A stretch of 64,000 nt of DNA from Kangiella sp. GTDB taxonomy: Bacteria > Pseudomonadota > Gammaproteobacteria > Enterobacterales > Kangiellaceae. This document shows positions 17,490 to 26,253 of this stretch, one piece after another. The number at the start of each line of letters is the position of its first letter. Position 1 is the stretch's first letter. The position numbers were made by a program, and so were the translations under genes. The stretch is from the NCBI RefSeq assembly GCF_014762745.1, contig NZ_JABURJ010000122.1, positions 1 through 64,000 on the forward strand, in the 5' to 3' direction. The notes beneath the pieces are model-generated. The model saw only the letters and a program-made list of their open reading frames with translations, did no database searches and was not told where the DNA came from.

Positions 17490-18904
17490 CGAAACTTATC
17501 TCCAATTAAAAACTGCATAACCTTATCCATCCTGATATGTGGCAGAATACCGTTGGTCAAATTTGTGGGAATGGCAAAGTTAATAAAGTCGTATTGATGT
17601 TCTCGCCATGCGTCACGAGACAATGCTTGAGGCTGAATCCTTCCTGGGTAATTAATAACTTCCTCTCCGCTATCGAGTTCTATTCCTTTGACGCACATCA
17701 GTTTTTGTCCCTGATGTTCTGCTATCACGGCTTCGGTAACTTTTATAGCGCTAATGGCCATTGTTTCCAGCTCAATGCCCTCATATTGAATATCATTTTT
17801 AGCTTCCTGCAACATGTTCTGCAAAAATCCTTCCAAGGCACGATGTTGCTCGGGTGGAACATGATCGGCTTTTGTTGCAGCAATCAACAACTTATCAATG
17901 GATGGGTTGAACATTCTTTTGAGCCAATTAGATTGACCATAATGAAAGCTTTTTAGCAACTCAACCAAAGTAAACTGCATGTCGCGAAAGTTCTGATAGC
18001 CACCATTGAGAACCTCAAGACAGTCTACCAGTAATATTTGCCGATCAACCTTTTCGAAGTATTCTTTAAAAAATGGCTGAACAATCTGTTGCTTATAATA
18101 GTTAAATCGCTTTTCCAGAGTTTTTATTAGACTGTCTTCAGCCAAGGCACTCCAGTCGGAGTTTAGGATGTCAATATCAAGCACCGGGAAAAAGTCCAGA
18201 ACCGGTGCCCCTTGCAATTCACCAGGCAAAATAAAGCGGCCCGGCTGTAACAGGTTATAAGTCTGCTGCTGAATAAAGTGTTCTTTAATAAAGTCTTTGT
18301 ATTGCAGTGACAGTTCCGCAATTGACTCATCCGCTAAAGGTTGTTGATAAATGACTTTAGTAGATTGCTCACGCCAATCGCTATCCTCAGCAACATGACT
18401 TTGCTCAAGCAGCTGCAAACACTGCACTGACCATTCTTTATAGGACAACCTGAGTAAAGGTAAATCAAGCAACCACTCTCCAGGGTAGTCGATAATATCA
18501 ATAGTCAGATGACTCTGTTTCTGCAGTTTCTGCAGCCATTCATTTTTGATGATATATCGCACATTAAGTTGAGCCTGTGAAATACCCGTAGTGGAAGCTG
18601 GCCAGGATGGCGTGCTACCTATGATAGAGTCCAGAGACTGCCTGTATTTAAATTCGGGAATATGTAGTTCGTCATAAGAGCTGACTTTAGACGCTAGAAC
18701 CCGCCCTTCCTTGGCAGCGCGTAAAAAGGGTAACTGGTCATTATCAGCAATATGCAAGAGTTGGTTCATGAAAGATGTAATAAAAGCTGTTTTCCCAGCG
18801 CCACTTAAGCCTGTAACTGCAATTCGAACGCGCTTATCAATGCCACGCTCAATCAACTGCTCAGCTTTATGCACAAGCCGTGATAGCGAACTTTTTTCAC
18901 TCAT
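17486..18904 (-). CDS. ycjX: YcjX-family GTPase-like protein
   Basis: A 472-residue P-loop protein (E. coli YcjX 465). Walker A GLSGAGKT is at residues 32-39. The block IDIIDYPGEWLLDLPLL is the switch/DxxG-like segment, and ATKADH near residue 343 resembles a TKxD guanine-recognition motif. YcjX proteins are stress-related GTPases found beside YcjF. The stop overlaps the ycjF start (ATGA). The ATG at 18904 has AGG seven bases upstream. A TATAAT-like box 27 bases upstream suggests that the four-gene unit starts here. Confidence 0.88.
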   Translation of the reverse strand: MSEKSSLSRLVHKAEQLIERGIDKRVRIAVTGLSGAGKTAFITSFMNQLLHIADNDQLPFLRAAKEGRVLASKVSSYDELHIPEFKYRQSLDSIIGSTPSWPASTTGISQAQLNVRYIIKNEWLQKLQKQSHLTIDIIDYPGEWLLDLPLLRLSYKEWSVQCLQLLEQSHVAEDSDWREQSTKVIYQQPLADESIAELSLQYKDFIKEHFIQQQTYNLLQPGRFILPGELQGAPVLDFFPVLDIDILNSDWSALAEDSLIKTLEKRFNYYKQQIVQPFFKEYFEKVDRQILLVDCLEVLNGGYQNFRDMQFTLVELLKSFHYGQSNWLKRMFNPSIDKLLIAATKADHVPPEQHRALEGFLQNMLQEAKNDIQYEGIELETMAISAIKVTEAVIAEHQGQKLMCVKGIELDSGEEVINYPGRIQPQALSRDAWREHQYDFINFAIPTNLTNGILPHIRMDKVMQFLIGDKFR

Positions 18905-18930
18905 AAATCAACCTGATAGCTTTTTTAAAC

Positions 18931-18936
18931 ATTATA
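18931..18936 (-). promoter_or_regulatory. Candidate -10 box for the ycjXF-natAB operon
   Basis: A perfect TATAAT reads on the minus strand 27 bases before the ycjX start, giving a leader of about 20 bases. No good -35 hexamer lies 16-18 bases upstream, so an activator or another sigma factor may be needed. Confidence 0.4.
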
Positions 18937-19024
18937 GACTAGAGAGTAACTGGGGGTTATATCCAATCGTAAACAGATATTTCTATGAGTTGGCTATAAA
19001 AATACTGGTTTTAAACCAACAAGT

Positions 19025-20920
19025 TTAGTGTGAATCACTGAATATCTGTTTTAGAGACTCGCGCAAGCTCTCCTCTAACTCATAATGAGTCGAAATACTG
19101 ATAGTGCTGTAGGCAAGGTTGCGCTTCAAATAAGACTGAAACTGTTCATAACTTAAGCTTTCCAGACGGGCAAGTAACATCTGACCAGGGTTCTCAAGAT
19201 CGTAAGCTTGTGAAAGCTGACGGATTACTTGACTATTATTTTCTAAAAGTTGAATGTTAGTGATAACACCTCTTTTATACTCAACAAACTGATCACGAGA
19301 CAGTTTATTGGGTAAATCACCAATCTGCTTAAGAAGATTAGCGATAATATCCTGTAACCTATCTTCCTCAGTAAAAGGAAAGTCAATCTGAATGGGTGAT
19401 GCAGCTTTATTAAGGTGGAAACTGGCGGGCAGGCTGAAATTAACCAAGGTGTTTGCTTTATTGAAAACAATACTGTCATCCATATCCTTTAGCCTATTTG
19501 CTAAAATAAAATAGTAAAGCTCTGACTCTTCCCAGAATGAGCTTCCAGGTACACTTGTCAGATTCATCGTCACTAGATTTTGATTATTTCTATTTGTATA
19601 AAACCTTAATTTATCTCCATTTGGTTGTTGCTGGCTCATCGACTTGAGGTTGGAATTCACTAGAGGCAGTTTCGCCAGAAGGGAAAAACTTTCGTCATAA
19701 GCTTCTAGCAGATAACCACCCTGCAAAGTAATAAGGATGTCTTCCTGTGCAATGCGGTTCGAAGTAGACAATGGAATAAACAATACTTTGTTAAGCTCTC
19801 CAATAATGCTAGTTTCATTTGCTGCAGGATATTGAATGCTGAAAAGATGCAGGTTACCTGAGTATGTATAGTCTATATAGGGCAAACTTGCCAAGCTTGA
19901 ACAGTTTAGCTGAACGCATGTATAGGTGCTATCAATAGCAATTGTGAAGTTCACGACCTTGGAATTGGCATCTATAAAATTAGACTTTACCTTAAAGTTA
20001 TTAGGTAACTGGTAAGAAACAGTCTGTTTGGCACTGGCTACTGATAGTGAAGGTTCAATTTCAACATTAAGAATTTGTTTATAGTGGTACTCGAGAATAC
20101 TGTCAATAGACAGACTTGGTAGAGTGTTGAAATAGGCCTGAGATAACTCAAGTCTACGCTCAGAGTTAAATGAGGCAATATAATTAAGAAATCCCTCAGG
20201 GGACTCGATACTTAACTGAATACTGGAATACAAGCCATCTTTAAAATTAGCGACCTCTTTGTCGGTAATCGAATGATTCGGTGCGTATTGGTTACAGAAA
20301 AACTTTTCCTGATTATAATTGAAGCTGACATAAGTTTGACTAAGGTAATTACAATTAATTAATGCAGCGCTAAGCCGAACCATCCAGTCACCAGCCTGAG
20401 GGGTATCCACTCCAGATTCTGTATCAAGTGCTGGCAAGGAAATAACGGAATCGTTCTCTGGTAAGTTAACGGTGCTATCGAAAGCGATACCAGAAGCATT
20501 GAATTGTCTGTTTACCAGGCCAAGCAGTCTTTGCTGGTTAATACTACCTATGATAATGAACTCTAAAGACCTTAACTTTTTGTTAGAAACTTTCTGAAAA
20601 AATAACTGCAAAACACCATCAAGACTGTCTCGTGGGGCTTTTACTAAAAGTTGGTGATAGGTAAGATCTTTATTATAACTCTGCTGGAAGCCACTTTTGG
20701 TCAAGCTACGGGCAACACCTTGAAATTCATCAGATATATCTACTTCCGCGCTTGCTTTTATCAGAACATAATGCCCGGCAATATTCGCATCAATAAGTTG
20801 AATATTAAAATCATCAGTTATCGATTCAGAAAGTGACGACTTGACTGATGTGTATAAATCCGCAGCTGTGGAACCAAAACTGGCGGATAAAAAGATGATG
20901 AGAAAAGCTAACTTACGCAT
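19025..20920 (-). CDS. Secreted M16-like (insulinase-fold) protein lacking the zinc motif
   Basis: A 631-residue protein with a signal peptide (MRKLAFLIIFLSASFGSTAA) and no later membrane span. Two-lobed M16 architecture is suggested. FIIIGSINQQRLLGLVNRQF resembles the M16 strand-plus-helix after the N-terminal lobe. The C-terminal LSRDQFVEYKRGVITNI and ESLSYEQFQSYLKRNL resemble the last M16 domain. Where active enzymes have HxxEH, this protein reads VARSLTKSGF, so it is probably not a protease. It follows the TonB-cluster TPR gene. The ATG at 20920 is preferred because it starts a classic signal peptide. An ATG at 20956 overlapping the TPR stop (TAATG) would add 12 residues encoded by the terminator hairpin. 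Family assignment is by eye and tentative. Confidence 0.6.
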   Translation of the reverse strand: MRKLAFLIIFLSASFGSTAADLYTSVKSSLSESITDDFNIQLIDANIAGHYVLIKASAEVDISDEFQGVARSLTKSGFQQSYNKDLTYHQLLVKAPRDSLDGVLQLFFQKVSNKKLRSLEFIIIGSINQQRLLGLVNRQFNASGIAFDSTVNLPENDSVISLPALDTESGVDTPQAGDWMVRLSAALINCNYLSQTYVSFNYNQEKFFCNQYAPNHSITDKEVANFKDGLYSSIQLSIESPEGFLNYIASFNSERRLELSQAYFNTLPSLSIDSILEYHYKQILNVEIEPSLSVASAKQTVSYQLPNNFKVKSNFIDANSKVVNFTIAIDSTYTCVQLNCSSLASLPYIDYTYSGNLHLFSIQYPAANETSIIGELNKVLFIPLSTSNRIAQEDILITLQGGYLLEAYDESFSLLAKLPLVNSNLKSMSQQQPNGDKLRFYTNRNNQNLVTMNLTSVPGSSFWEESELYYFILANRLKDMDDSIVFNKANTLVNFSLPASFHLNKAASPIQIDFPFTEEDRLQDIIANLLKQIGDLPNKLSRDQFVEYKRGVITNIQLLENNSQVIRQLSQAYDLENPGQMLLARLESLSYEQFQSYLKRNLAYSTISISTHYELEESLRESLKQIFSDSH

Positions 20921-20947
20921 AAAAAAAGGCCTCTTGATGAGGCCTTT
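20921..20947 (-). terminator. Intrinsic terminator abutting the M16-like gene start
   Basis: Perfect 9-bp stem AAAGGCCTC/GAGGCCTTT with a five-base loop, continuing into seven Ts on the minus strand directly before the ATG at 20920. It closes the TonB-cluster transcript. The 3' arm contains GAGG, nine bases from the ATG, so the same bases act as the downstream gene's likely ribosome-binding site. Confidence 0.8.
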
Positions 20948-20955
20948 ATAAAACA

Positions 20956-22254
20956 TTAATCGTTTAATGCCAACTCTTTCTTCATTTTTTCGATTTGTTG
21001 TATATAACCGATATAAGCAGTGGCATTTTTAGAAACGTTTTTATAATTTCTGGCTTGCTCTAGAGCAGAGATTGCTTGATTAGGCTGGCCTAGGCGTTGA
21101 TGGGCTACTCCCATCTGCAAATAAGCATATCCAGCATCGCCATCTTTCAAATTGCCTTTTCTAATGGCAGTTTTGAATGCTTCAATTGCCTTTGTATATT
21201 CTTCGTCATAAAAATAGACGCTTGCAATTTGATAGTCATACTGTCCATTGCTTACAAATGATGCGGCCTTTTTGTAAGCAGCAACAGCTTTATCACTTGC
21301 TTTTGCATATTTATAACTGTTAGCGATACTTTTCCAAACATCTTCGTCTGACTCTACAATACCTTTGTTAACACCTTCTTCAAGGCGCTCGGCAGCAAGA
21401 AGAGGGATCTGGTTATTTGAGTACAAAGCTGAAAGCTGCTTGTAGTTAGTTTCCGAATCCCACATACCGTTCATGTAAGCAAGTTCAGCTAGTGCTAACA
21501 TATCAGCAGATTTACCGCGTTGGCTCAACACAGCAAACAAGTTGTTATATACTGACTTTTCAGCAGGAAATAACTCAACCATCTCTCTGCCAATAACCTC
21601 TGCACCTGGCAGATCCTTAAGCTCGATATGGGCAGCAAATAACATGCTGTATAACGGCTTAGTGGATTTACTACCTTCCTGAATAGCTAGATAGGCCGGA
21701 CAGATCGCAGCTCGAAAATCCTGTTTTTGATATAACAAGCTTGCATAAGTTGCGTAAGAAGTTGCAGGAGGATTGATAACCTCATCAAAATATTCTTTCA
21801 TCCAGCGAATCGCTGAGTTGTAATCTTCTTGTGAGGCATCTATTTGAGCAAGCATTAAACGAAGATTAACTTCATTTTGCTTACCAAGCATGCCTGTACC
21901 CATAGCTCTAATGAGCTCTCTTTTAGCTGCTGCATACTGCCCCATTTCACGATAGTTTACGCCTAGCAGATAAATGGAACGCCCAACTACAACTTTGTCT
22001 CCGGAGTTTTCGATAATATCGTTCAGTATCGCTATGGATTCGTTGTATTTACCGTCCGCATAAGCCTCATTAGCCGCAGTAATTTTTTTGTATGCTGACT
22101 CAGAGGTAATAGTAGGCATTTTCTCTTCGTCGTACTCGCCTTGTTTAGGAGCAAGCAATTTACATGAGCTTGTGTACTTAGTCTGTGGCAAAGCGTTTGC
22201 CACAGTACCTACTGTCAAAGCAATGACTCCAACGATGTATGAAATTTTAGTCAT
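20956..22254 (-). CDS. Periplasmic TPR-repeat protein of a TonB2-type cluster
   Basis: A 432-residue exported protein: N-terminal signal MTKISYIVGVIALTVGTVANA, then helical repeats. Repeat-like units include SIAILNDIIENSGDK, AAAKRELIRAMG and, clearest, EEYTKAIEAFKTAIRKGN with GQPNQAISALEQARNY near the C-terminus. TPR proteins of this kind follow TonB in second-type TonB clusters of marine gammaproteobacteria and presumably bridge or scaffold the complex in the periplasm. It starts 20 bases after the tonB stop. Its own stop overlaps a possible upstream start of the M16-like gene. Its specific partner is unknown. Confidence 0.8.
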   Translation of the reverse strand: MTKISYIVGVIALTVGTVANALPQTKYTSSCKLLAPKQGEYDEEKMPTITSESAYKKITAANEAYADGKYNESIAILNDIIENSGDKVVVGRSIYLLGVNYREMGQYAAAKRELIRAMGTGMLGKQNEVNLRLMLAQIDASQEDYNSAIRWMKEYFDEVINPPATSYATYASLLYQKQDFRAAICPAYLAIQEGSKSTKPLYSMLFAAHIELKDLPGAEVIGREMVELFPAEKSVYNNLFAVLSQRGKSADMLALAELAYMNGMWDSETNYKQLSALYSNNQIPLLAAERLEEGVNKGIVESDEDVWKSIANSYKYAKASDKAVAAYKKAASFVSNGQYDYQIASVYFYDEEYTKAIEAFKTAIRKGNLKDGDAGYAYLQMGVAHQRLGQPNQAISALEQARNYKNVSKNATAYIGYIQQIEKMKKELALND

Positions 22255-22274
22255 AATTATTACTTTACTCAGAG

Positions 22275-22904
22275 TTAGTTATCCAGCTGGAAGTCTAATT
22301 TATACTTCATGTCACGCTGATGGATTGGCTGACCATTAACAATGCGTGGCTTAAACTTCCATTTGCGTATCGCTCTTAAGGCTTCTCTACGGAACATACC
22401 CCTAGGGTTTTCATCTATGACACGAATGTTTGATGGTGATCCATCAGGAGCAATATCAAACTGAAACAGTACGAAACCTTGAATACCTTCCAGAGCAGCT
22501 TTTTGCGGATACTCAGGTGGAACAGTAACCAAAGGAATAGCTTCACCGTCGCCCATGCCAGAAAAATCTGATGAACCTAGCCCGCCAATGTAAATTCCAC
22601 CACCATCCATTGTTGCATCAATATTATCAATTTTGATGTCAACTAAAGCTGTAACCACCTGCTTTTGTTCAGGAACATCTTGCTGCTGAGGAGGTGGTGG
22701 CTCTTTTGGTGGTGGTGGCTTTTTAGGAGGAGTACGCTCTTTGCGCTGTACATCTTTTTCCTCTTCAATGAAGCCTATATCGATATTGACATTGTCTCTT
22801 TCTCGTTCTTGATCACCAGCAGTGTCAATCAGAGCATTCATCAATAAGAAAATGCCAAGTACGATACCAATCGCTAATAACGCACTTAATAATGTTCTTG
22901 CCAT
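22275..22904 (-). CDS. tonB: TonB energy-transducing protein (TonB2 type)
   Basis: A 209-residue TonB. It has one N-terminal membrane anchor (about residues 5-25), then an acidic stretch and a proline/lysine linker (TPPKKPPPPKEPPPP, 58-72). A C-terminal TonB domain begins near VPPEYPQKAALEGIQGFV. The proline-rich linker is short, as in TonB2 proteins, and would span less of the periplasm than E. coli TonB. The ATG at 22904 is used, one base after the exbD stop, with AAAGGG upstream; a TTG at 22913 is less likely. It transmits proton-motive-force energy from the ExbBD/TtpC complex to outer-membrane receptors. Confidence 0.9.
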   Translation of the reverse strand: MARTLLSALLAIGIVLGIFLLMNALIDTAGDQERERDNVNIDIGFIEEEKDVQRKERTPPKKPPPPKEPPPPQQQDVPEQKQVVTALVDIKIDNIDATMDGGGIYIGGLGSSDFSGMGDGEAIPLVTVPPEYPQKAALEGIQGFVLFQFDIAPDGSPSNIRVIDENPRGMFRREALRAIRKWKFKPRIVNGQPIHQRDMKYKLDFQLDN

Positions 22905-22905
22905 G

Positions 22906-23307
22906 TTATTCAACCCTTTCCGTTGCTACAGATACATTTGCACCGGAACTTTTTGCAATATCCAAGACTTCTAACACCAATCCGGCTCGTGCTTTTTTAT
23001 CCGCCTGGATAACCACTTCACCTTCAAGGTTTTCAGTCCTTAGCGACTGTATTTTTGCCTTAATTTCAGACGGTTGTAGCATATCTTTATCAATAAAAAT
23101 CTGGTTTTTATCATCGATAGCTACAAAGATATATGCGTTTTTACGCTCTTCTGCAGATAGTGCAGTAGGCTTGCTAACATCAACCCCGGCCTGCTTAACA
23201 AACACAGTCGTCACAATAAAGAAGATAAGCATAATGAACACGATATCCAGCATCGGAGTCATGTCAATTTCTACATCTTCTTGTTTCTTTTGAGTCTCAA
23301 TCGCCAT
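22906..23307 (-). CDS. exbD: Biopolymer transport protein ExbD (TonB2 system)
   Basis: A 133-residue ExbD/TolR-family protein. It has a short cytoplasmic N-terminus, one membrane helix carrying the essential aspartate in MTPMLDIVFIMLIFFIVTT, and a periplasmic domain with VVIQADKKARAGLVLEVLD. Together with ExbB it forms the proton channel that energises TonB. It starts 15 bases after exbB and ends one base before tonB. Confidence 0.93.
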   Translation of the reverse strand: MAIETQKKQEDVEIDMTPMLDIVFIMLIFFIVTTVFVKQAGVDVSKPTALSAEERKNAYIFVAIDDKNQIFIDKDMLQPSEIKAKIQSLRTENLEGEVVIQADKKARAGLVLEVLDIAKSSGANVSVATERVE

Positions 23308-23322
23308 TAAGGTTCACCAATT

Positions 23323-23835
23323 CTAGTGATGTGGAAGATTATCAGCTAACTGATGCGACTTAATATAAGCTGTTTGCTCAAGACGGCTACTAAAGAAAAT
23401 ACCCGACAATGCTGAAACCATACCAGCCATTGTAGGAATAGTTGCTTTAAAAATACCACCTGCCATTTGACGAGCACTACCTGAGCCTTGGCCAGACATA
23501 CTCTCAAACACATCAATCATACCGGTTACGGTACCCAACAGACCAAGCAATGGACATATTGCGATCAGAGTCTTAATCAAAAGCATGCGCTGATTAAGGG
23601 CCTCACGGGCAATCGATACCCAAGCTTCTCTGATTCGATGTGCTTGCCATGACTTAGTATCTTCACGAGCGTTCCATTGAGCAATCATCATTCTTGCCTC
23701 TTTTGGAAACTCACTGTAGATGTACCAATACCGTTCGATAATAAAGGTCCACATTAAGAAGAGAACGAGTCCTATCCACCATAGGACCCATCCACCTTTA
23801 TCTATAAAATCGAGTATCGTATAGATTAATTCCAT
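23323..23835 (-). CDS. exbB: MotA/TolQ/ExbB proton-channel protein (ExbB2)
   Basis: A 170-residue three-helix ExbB. The first helix is WVLWWIGLVLFLMWTFIIER. The TolQ-type core ICPLLGLLGTVTGMIDVFESM and IPTMAGMVSALSGIFFSSR form helices two and three. It lacks the long N-terminal extension of its neighbour, so the cluster encodes two different ExbB-domain proteins, as in Vibrio TonB2 systems with TtpC. It starts nine bases after the upstream gene. The assignment to the TonB2 rather than the Tol system rests on the adjacent tonB. Confidence 0.92.
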   Translation of the reverse strand: MELIYTILDFIDKGGWVLWWIGLVLFLMWTFIIERYWYIYSEFPKEARMMIAQWNAREDTKSWQAHRIREAWVSIAREALNQRMLLIKTLIAICPLLGLLGTVTGMIDVFESMSGQGSGSARQMAGGIFKATIPTMAGMVSALSGIFFSSRLEQTAYIKSHQLADNLPHH

Positions 23836-23844
23836 AAGAATTAC

Positions 23845-25188
23845 CTATCCGTTACTTTCTTCATGCTGAGCCATTAAACCAGTGCTCTGCTCTTCAAGAA
23901 CATGAATAATGCTCTTGCTTTTGCCAGCAACTACAGCGTGTAAGAAAGTTAAAGGAATAGCAGCTAATAGACCCCAAACCGTTGTTACCAACGCTTGTGA
24001 AATACCGTCAGCCATAGTTTTCGGATCGCCTGTACCGTATAGAGTAATCGATTGGAATACTTCAATCATACCTACAACAGTACCTAATAGACCTAGTAAT
24101 GGACCAAGTGCTGCAATTACCTTGATTAAGTTAATACCACGTTCAATCTTAGGCGTTTCTTTCAGAACTGCTTCATCCAGTTTAAGCTCAAGATTTTCTA
24201 CGTCTTCATTACGGTTTGCTTGGTAAACCTTCATGATACGACCAAGAGGGTTGTTGCCAGGCGTTGCAGATTTCTTCTGCGAATGCACTTTTGGACCGGT
24301 AACAAAGTACAAAGTAAAGATACGCTCAAGTGCGATTAATAGACCAATAACCAGCAGCACCATTACAGTTTTACCTGCAAAACCACTGAATTCCCACAAA
24401 CGGTCAATCAGGCTCATTTTTTGCTTTTCTAACTGCAGAATTGCGCCTTTACTAGGATCAAGGAACAAACCAGCGTAGCCAGAATTAGTTGACTGGAATT
24501 CTTCTACCTGATTAAGAACACGAGAGTCTGGTTGTACTTGCAATGTCTTGATGACGCCTTTATCAAAGAACAAATACTCACCATTTGAAATCAGATTGAA
24601 AGTACCAACGCGAGTTACAGTCTGCTGCTCTGAGCGACCACCTTCATTGACCACATCAGCAGTGAATGTTGTTGTTTGGCCCTGCTCTGACATTTCTTGC
24701 AACATCAAAACCCAGAAAGCACGCAACTGTTCCATTTTAGGAAGTGCATCAGCTTCGGTCAGAGTATTCAATAAGCCTTGACGACCTGGATACTGAGCAC
24801 TCACTAATGAAGTACCGATATCACCGGTCATGCTGTTTGCAGATTGACGAACAACACCAAACAACTCACCCAAGTTACCCTGTTTAATACGCAAATCTTC
24901 AGAGATTTGAGTCAGCTCTTTTTCATTTTCATCAAACTGAGCCTTTAAACGCTCACTTTTAGCTTCTTCTTCAGCCAGGCGTCGTTTAGCATCAGCCAGA
25001 AGGTCCGCCTGACGATTACGTTGAGAACGGAACTGTTGAACGCGCTGCTCGTTTACTTGCTCTTGAATACGCGCTTTATCACGAACCTTCTTCAAAAGGT
25101 CTGAATGTGACAAACTTTCTGCCGCATTGGTAGCAACAGATGCCAGCGCGAAGACGCCAGCTAATGTGATAGCTAGAATATTTCTCAT
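23845..25188 (-). CDS. TtpC-like TonB2-complex protein: coiled coil plus ExbB domain
   Basis: A 447-residue protein. It has a signal peptide (ends near TNAAES) and a long coiled coil (about residues 35-115, rich in E, K, R and Q). A periplasmic domain (about 120-265) follows, then a membrane span near 272-295. A C-terminal MotA/TolQ/ExbB domain contains AALGPLLGLLGTVVGMIEVFQS. This layout is that of TtpC, the fourth component of Vibrio TonB2 complexes. The start overlaps the DUF3450 stop by four bases. Conservative name; the extra periplasmic part presumably contacts TonB or the TPR protein. Confidence 0.88.
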   Translation of the reverse strand: MRNILAITLAGVFALASVATNAAESLSHSDLLKKVRDKARIQEQVNEQRVQQFRSQRNRQADLLADAKRRLAEEEAKSERLKAQFDENEKELTQISEDLRIKQGNLGELFGVVRQSANSMTGDIGTSLVSAQYPGRQGLLNTLTEADALPKMEQLRAFWVLMLQEMSEQGQTTTFTADVVNEGGRSEQQTVTRVGTFNLISNGEYLFFDKGVIKTLQVQPDSRVLNQVEEFQSTNSGYAGLFLDPSKGAILQLEKQKMSLIDRLWEFSGFAGKTVMVLLVIGLLIALERIFTLYFVTGPKVHSQKKSATPGNNPLGRIMKVYQANRNEDVENLELKLDEAVLKETPKIERGINLIKVIAALGPLLGLLGTVVGMIEVFQSITLYGTGDPKTMADGISQALVTTVWGLLAAIPLTFLHAVVAGKSKSIIHVLEEQSTGLMAQHEESNG

Positions 25189-25961
25189 TGTGCTGCCTCC
25201 GCTACTGGAACTGGGACTTTAAATAGAACGGGTTGTGAAATGCCACGCGAGAATTTAATCGCATTAGCTACAGAGTCTAAGTACTCTTCTGGTAAAGATT
25301 CCCACTTACGCTCAAGCTTGTTCCAGTAAGCACCACTCTTACCATCAAGAGTTAAATATACGTAAGTCAAACGACCAACACGCAAGAACTCAACTTCGAG
25401 TGGCTCACCATTCGCATCGATTTTACCAGTATCCACTGATACAGCATTACCGTACTGCATCTCGATTTGATAGGCTTCCAGGATTTTACGATACTTCTCT
25501 GATACAGAAACGTTCGCGTCATCCATTAAGGCATAAAGATTTTGAACACGTGTTTGACGCGCATCCAAGTTGAAAGGAATGTCTAACTCAACAAACTCAT
25601 CAAGAGTTGTGATCATTTCATCCATTAAAGGTAAAACACCTTTTTCAGTTTCATCGATACTTTCCATTTCCTGGACACTATCGACGATCTGCTTTTCCTG
25701 ACTAGCAATTTGCTTTTCAAGCTGAGCATTGTAGACACGCAACTGATCAACACGTTGCAAAGCATTACGATATTCAAGTGATAAATCCGTTGCTTCTTCC
25801 GCTAACTTATTTACCGATACTTGAGTACTCGCTGCAGCACGATCAATTTGTTTCTCAATGTTCATTGATGACTCAAACTGGCCAGCTGCGAATGCACTGC
25901 CCATGACAGCTGAGGCCAGAACGGCAACGGCTGTTTTCTTTAAAAATAGTTGTTTTTTCAT
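25185..25961 (-). CDS. DUF3450 family periplasmic coiled-coil protein
   Basis: A 258-residue exported protein. It has a signal peptide (MKKQLFLKKTAVAVLASAVMGSAFAA), a coiled coil (about residues 35-100) and a globular C-terminus with FLRVGRLTYVYLTLDGKSGAYW. DUF3450 genes regularly precede ttpC-exbB-exbD-tonB clusters, so the protein is probably a periplasmic partner of that complex. The ATG at 25961 is used because it starts a clean signal peptide. A TTG four codons earlier is unlikely. First gene of the operon, with a promoter at 26.13-26.16 kb. Confidence 0.85.
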   Translation of the reverse strand: MKKQLFLKKTAVAVLASAVMGSAFAAGQFESSMNIEKQIDRAAASTQVSVNKLAEEATDLSLEYRNALQRVDQLRVYNAQLEKQIASQEKQIVDSVQEMESIDETEKGVLPLMDEMITTLDEFVELDIPFNLDARQTRVQNLYALMDDANVSVSEKYRKILEAYQIEMQYGNAVSVDTGKIDANGEPLEVEFLRVGRLTYVYLTLDGKSGAYWNKLERKWESLPEEYLDSVANAIKFSRGISQPVLFKVPVPVAEAAQ

Positions 25962-25974
25962 AAACTTACCCAAA

Positions 25975-25990
25975 TTTCTGTTCAGAAATC
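25975..25990. promoter_or_regulatory. Palindrome in the leader of the TonB2 operon
   Basis: ATTTCTG-TT-CAGAAAT, a perfect 7-bp inverted repeat with a two-base centre, lies 13 bases upstream of the DUF3450 start codon. It could be an operator or a small RNA hairpin near the ribosome-binding site. It does not match a Fur box. Confidence 0.35.
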
Positions 25991-26129
25991 TTTGCTTTTG
26001 ATTGCCAATGCTTTTGAAAACTAGAGCTTTCAGACAAAAAAATCAAGTGATTTATCGTCCAGCAAAAAGCCTTAATTTTAAAAGCATTAACGCCAGCCTT
26101 GCGGCCTAAACTTGTGGACAAAGAGGCCA

Positions 26130-26158
26130 ACTATAAAGAGAAAGGCGGTATGGGTCAA
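26130..26158 (-). promoter_or_regulatory. Sigma70-type promoter of the TonB2 operon
   Basis: TTGACC (26158-26153), a 17-base spacer and TATAGT (26135-26130) read leftward toward DUF3450. The predicted leader is about 160 bases long. This and the palindrome are the only features seen in the 292-base gap 25962-26253. Confidence 0.65.
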
Positions 26159-26253
26159 CAAATGTATCGGGGGAATTAACAATTCTTTATGCAATACATA
26201 ACTTAAACTTATAAATTATCAGAGCTTCTGGTTTGCCCTGAAAAGTCTAGCTA

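Noticed and set aside
26008..26088. Inverted pair AATGCTTTT / AAAAGCATT in the TonB2 operon leader
   Set aside because: Arms are AT-rich and 63 bases apart; such pairs are expected by chance in a 290-base AT-rich gap.
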